Assembly: GCA_027484825.1 (NCBI GenBank) | Contig: JAIXSE010000033.1 | Location: forward strand, 44,846 to 108,845 | DNA: 64,000 nt | Source of the DNA: Rubrivivax sp. | Lineage (GTDB): Bacteria > Pseudomonadota > Gammaproteobacteria > Burkholderiales > Burkholderiaceae_C | Direction of reading: 5' to 3' | In this document: positions 61,076-64,000 of the stretch, piece after piece | Layout of the letters: every line of letters starts with the position of its first letter | How positions within the stretch are numbered: the stretch's first letter is position 1 | Program-made: the position numbers and the translations under genes | Notes under the pieces: generated by a model | Database searches by the model: none | Told to the model about the DNA's origin: nothing | Seen by the model: only the letters and a program-made list of their open reading frames with translations

Positions 61076-62161
61076 ATGGCTTGTCAGCATGGTCATCGAC
61101 ATTCCCTGTTCTGCGTTCTGCCGCCCTATGTGCTGGACCAGATTCTGCAGAACGGTTCGCCGTCCCAGCGCGCGGCTGCGCTCAAGACGAAGTCGATGGA
61201 TCACACCTTCCGGTCGCTGCGCCTGTCGGCACTGCGCCCCCAGACTCCGCTCAAGCGTTCGCCGTCTGCGGCGGCGGTGACCTCACCGGTCCAGCCGGTC
61301 AAGCGCCGCACCATCTACAACGCCGATCACACCGAGACCCTGCCTGGCACGCTGGTGCGCGCGGAGGGCCAGGCCGCCAGCGGGGACGTGGCCGCCGACG
61401 AAGCCTATGACGGCCTGGGCGCCACCTTCGACTTCTTCGCCGAGGTCTTCCAGCGCAACTCCATCGACGACGCCGGCCTGGCACTGGAGGCCACGGTTCA
61501 CTTCGGGAAGGACTACAACAACGCCTTCTGGAACTCCGTGCAGATGGTGTTCGGGGATGGGGACGGCGAGCTGTTCAACCGCTTCACCATCGCGCTGGAT
61601 GTGATCGGCCATGAGCTGTCTCACGGGGTGACGGAGGACGAGGCGCAGCTGCAATACTTCAACCAGTCCGGCGCGCTGAACGAGTCGGTGTCGGATGTGT
61701 TTGGGGCCTTGATCAAGCAATACCATCTGAAGCAGACGGCGGATCAGGCCGACTGGCTGATCGGCGCAGGCCTCTTCACCAGCAAGGTCAAGGGCGTGGC
61801 GCTGCGCTCCATGAAAGACCCCGGGTCGGCCTTTGATGACCCGGTGCTGGGCAAGGACCCCCAGCCCAAACACATGAGCCAGTTCGTCAACACCTTCGAG
61901 GACAACGGCGGCGTGCACATCAACTCCGGCATTCCCAACCATGCGTTTTATCAGGTGGCCACGCGCCTCGGTGGGCACGCGTGGGAGCATGCGGGACGCA
62001 TCTGGTACCAATCGCTGCGGGATGCGCGCTTGAAGCCCAATGCCGGCTTCCTGGCGTTTGCGCGGGTGACGCTGGAGGTGGCCACAACGCAATACGGCGC
62101 GGACAGTGCCCAGCGCAAGGCGGTGCTGGAGGGCTGGGCGGCGGTGGGGATCAGGCTGTGA
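61076..62161 (+). CDS. Protealysin-like M4 metalloprotease
   Basis: 361 residues from ATG 61076 with AAGGAG 7 bases upstream. No Sec signal. The short propeptide has the protealysin motif PPYVLDQIL (16-24) rather than a long FTP/PepSY prosequence. Thermolysin-type active site: HELSHGVTE (zinc ligands H179 and H183, catalytic E180) and E203 in NESVSDVFGAL, with the later catalytic His in HINSGIPNHAFY. Protealysins are cytoplasmic or non-classically released and can act on host or own proteins. Paired with an emfourin-type inhibitor gene 25 bases downstream. Confidence 0.93.
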   Translation: MACQHGHRHSLFCVLPPYVLDQILQNGSPSQRAAALKTKSMDHTFRSLRLSALRPQTPLKRSPSAAAVTSPVQPVKRRTIYNADHTETLPGTLVRAEGQAASGDVAADEAYDGLGATFDFFAEVFQRNSIDDAGLALEATVHFGKDYNNAFWNSVQMVFGDGDGELFNRFTIALDVIGHELSHGVTEDEAQLQYFNQSGALNESVSDVFGALIKQYHLKQTADQADWLIGAGLFTSKVKGVALRSMKDPGSAFDDPVLGKDPQPKHMSQFVNTFEDNGGVHINSGIPNHAFYQVATRLGGHAWEHAGRIWYQSLRDARLKPNAGFLAFARVTLEVATTQYGADSAQRKAVLEGWAAVGIRL

Positions 62162-62186
62162 AGCCCGTGCGGGCGGAGGCACCCAG

Positions 62187-62516
62187 ATGAAGATCGGCTA
62201 CCAGCGCGATGGCGGCCTGGTGTTTTTGCCGGGCCTGCAGCGGGTCACGGAGATTGATGTCGAGGCGCTGGACCCGCCGCGCTGTGAGGCGGTGACCCGG
62301 TGGGTCCGGGATTGCTGTTTTTTCGACCAGCCGCCGCAGGTCGGCGGGGCGGCGGCGGGCGCCGCTGATCACATCACCGAGATTCTGACCGTCGAGCGCG
62401 ACGGGCGGCGCCATCAGGTGCGTATCGTCGGCATGCCGGCGGACCCGGCACTGGCCGCGCTGCTGTTGATGGTGCGGGAAGAGGTGGCGGCGCGCCGGCA
62501 TGGGCCGGCTTCGTGA
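62187..62516 (+). CDS. Emfourin-type protealysin inhibitor
   Basis: 109 residues from ATG 62187. Emfourin-like pattern: an N-terminal YQRDGGLVFLPGLQRVTEID, a central CCFFDQPPQ, then ITEILTVERDGRRHQVRIVG and a C-terminal helix PALAALLLMVREEV. Emfourins are encoded next to protealysin-like proteases and inhibit them tightly. The call rests on this pattern and on the neighbour. Confidence 0.8.
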   Translation: MKIGYQRDGGLVFLPGLQRVTEIDVEALDPPRCEAVTRWVRDCCFFDQPPQVGGAAAGAADHITEILTVERDGRRHQVRIVGMPADPALAALLLMVREEVAARRHGPAS

Positions 62517-62522
62517 ACGGAC

Positions 62523-62747
62523 TCAGGCCAGCCGCTTGAAGGTGATCTCTTCAATCAGGGTCTGATTGCCCATCTGCCGGATGGTCTGCTGCACCACCTC
62601 GGCCCGGCCTTCAGCGGCGAGGTGCTGAATTTCCCGGGCGGCGCTGTCGAAGACCAGCGGGTGCTCAAGTCCGGTGCCTGCGTGGGGCAGTTCCACCAGT
62701 TCTCCGGGTTCCGAGTCAAGAAAGACCGACATGGCGATGGAGCTCAT
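62523..62747 (-). CDS. Small unrecognised protein
   Basis: 74 residues from ATG 62747 (AAAGAGG upstream); an upstream in-frame ATG at 62807 lacks a clear site. Acidic: SVFLDSEPGELVELPHAGTG, then a helix REIQHLAAEGRAEVVQQTIR and the end TLIEEITFKRLA. No known family. It converges on the emfourin gene with 6 bases between stops. Confidence 0.55.
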   Translation of the reverse strand: MSSIAMSVFLDSEPGELVELPHAGTGLEHPLVFDSAAREIQHLAAEGRAEVVQQTIRQMGNQTLIEEITFKRLA

Positions 62748-62865
62748 AAAGGACCTCTTTATTGGGGATGACACCCGCCACTTTATGCTGCATCGCAACA
62801 AGGTCAACCCTGAATAGGTTGACCTCGATCAATCATCGCCCCGGTTGTTCGCCGTTCAGAAAGTT

Positions 62866-63663
62866 TCAGAAACGAACGGAGACGCCGACCGTCCAAGACC
62901 AGTCCGGGGCCGCCTTGCTGATGCCACGAAAGACCGCGGTATCCAGTTGCAGGTCCCGGCTGAGCTGCCAGGTCAGGCCGGTGTCCAGGGTGATCACCTT
63001 GCCGCCATTCCGGTTGGACGCCAGGGACTGTCCGGCCACCTCCACAAAGGCCCGCCAGGACTCGCGCAGCGGAATGCCCAGCGTCGCAGCCAGGATGCCC
63101 CCGACGTAACGATGGTTGTCGCTGTTGCGCTCTTGGTAGAGGCCGGCCATGACGCCTGCGGACAGGTCGCTGGGCAGGTCCCATTCCGCGGTGAAGCGCA
63201 CCGAAGGGCGCCAGCCCTGGCCCTTGAAGCCCGAGGAGCCGGAAGGGGCATCCACATGCAGCAGCCAGGCCATGCCGGGGCGGCTGCCGTCCTCGGCGCC
63301 GTCGGCGACATGCCATTTCAGCCCGAGAGAGGTGTCGGCAAAGCCGCTGGCGGTCTCGGTGACGCCGCCCGCCGTCACACGTGAGCGGACGGCACCGTCG
63401 GTTTCCAGGCGCAGTTCCACGTCGTCCCAGGCGCCCCAGCGCAGCAGCGTCGGCGTGGAGCGGGTGCGGCTGCGCACGCCGTTGGTCTTGTCCCGGTCGA
63501 AGGCGACGCTGGTCTCGATCTGGAATCGCCCTTTGCCGACCGTATCGCTGGATTCCACGAAGTCGGGGCGGTCGGTGGCGATGCCGTCATCGGCCCGGCT
63601 GGTCAGCGGCGCCAGCAGCAGCGCGGTGGCGGCGGCCAGCGCAAGGGTGTGCAACACCGTCAT
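62866..63663 (-). CDS. Putative outer-membrane beta-barrel transporter-like protein
   Basis: 265 residues. Signal peptide MTVLHTLALAAATALLLAPL with likely cleavage near SRA-DD. The mature start DDGIATDRPDFVESSDTVGK is the hallmark of the 'transporter'/MetA-pathway-of-phenol-degradation-like (PF13557-type) barrels. Alternating strands follow (RFQIETSVAFDRDK; VELRLETDGAVR) and the protein ends in aromatic F (VGVSVRF), an outer-membrane insertion signal. Substrate unknown. Confidence 0.82.
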   Translation of the reverse strand: MTVLHTLALAAATALLLAPLTSRADDGIATDRPDFVESSDTVGKGRFQIETSVAFDRDKTNGVRSRTRSTPTLLRWGAWDDVELRLETDGAVRSRVTAGGVTETASGFADTSLGLKWHVADGAEDGSRPGMAWLLHVDAPSGSSGFKGQGWRPSVRFTAEWDLPSDLSAGVMAGLYQERNSDNHRYVGGILAATLGIPLRESWRAFVEVAGQSLASNRNGGKVITLDTGLTWQLSRDLQLDTAVFRGISKAAPDWSWTVGVSVRF

Positions 63664-64000
63664 GAATCACCTCCCTGGTGCGTGTGATGGGACCCACCGA
63701 CTGTGCCATGCCAGGAGGAGCTCCCGCGGCGGCGGGGATCCCATGCCTTGGTGACGAATCACACGACGTCCCGCCTTGGTGATGCTTCACGGGGGCTTCC
63801 CGGGCGCTTCACGGGACTCCCCGAGGCTTTCCGGGGCGTCCCATGGCGTCCGCCGACGCTTTCCCGGGCTTGCGCTTGCCCCCGTTTGTCGCCGCTGAAT
63901 GCAGTTCACGCCCGCGCCGTGCAGCTTGGTCGCGGCGCCGTGGCGGCGCAGCGGGCGGACGCAGACACTGCATTCCATCGACACACCGATGCCCACCAAG
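63664..64000. other. No gene recognised
   Basis: 337 bases up to the window edge. The sequence is GC-rich with many short repeats of CGGG/CCCG and TTCACGGG-type words (about 63785-63870) that could form hairpins. No start-to-stop frame with plausible composition was found. A gene could begin beyond the edge. Confidence 0.4.

Overview
The window is GC-rich (about 65-70 % by eye) and reads like a plant-associated betaproteobacterium of the Burkholderiales, perhaps the Roseateles/Mitsuaria/Rubrivivax neighbourhood (inference). The reasons are a Hrp2-type type III secretion system (T3SS) of the Ralstonia/Xanthomonas kind, an HrpB/HrpX-like AraC regulator with matching PIP/hrpII boxes, Bug-type tricarboxylate binding proteins, and large sulfonate-use operons.

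Region 1 (1-9433, + strand) is one half of the T3SS: the end of SctD/HrpD5, an HrpD6-like small protein, an HrpB1-like TPR protein, two tandem pilin-like mini-genes, a harpin/translocon-like Gly/Leu/Gln-rich protein, and the canonical series hrpB1-hrpB2-hrcJ-hrpB4-hrcL-hrcN-hrpB7-hrcT. Region 2 (9434-16457) is an accessory insertion: a beta-strand-rich unknown, an IS5-like transposase remnant, a DUF4157 protein with a nucleotidyltransferase-like toxin region, an interrupted gene beside a C9 tract, and a LysR / tartrate-malate dehydrogenase / Bug binding-protein set. Region 3 (16458-24645, - strand) is the other T3SS half: a GNAT gene, then hrcU-hrcV-hpaP-hrcQ-hrcR-hrcS-hpaA-hpaB, headed by a perfect TTCGC-N15-TTCGC box with a correctly spaced -10. 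Region 4 (24873-33574) holds the hrpB/hrpX-like regulator, a low-complexity membrane-tailed protein, and an 1858-residue candidate effector with its own PIP-like box.

Region 5 (33672-46454) is an organosulfur island: an acyl-CoA-dehydrogenase-like monooxygenase, a Met/NlpA-type ABC transporter, a DszA-type FMN monooxygenase, one SsuABC-like transporter, then a full ssuE-A-D-C-B set.

Region 6 (46544-57457) is the least explained part: seven minus-strand genes (DUF4438 protein, three unrecognised proteins of 255-360 residues, a 653-residue unknown, an HExxH zincin-like protein, and two paralogous proteins with acidic heads and basic tails) facing a LuxR-type regulator. I regard this as the best candidate for an undescribed system. 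Region 7 (57482-63663) holds a ybhP-clsB-ybhN envelope-lipid operon, a 32-residue membrane peptide, a protealysin-emfourin protease/inhibitor pair, a small unknown, and a putative outer-membrane beta-barrel. No rRNA, tRNA or CRISPR array was seen.
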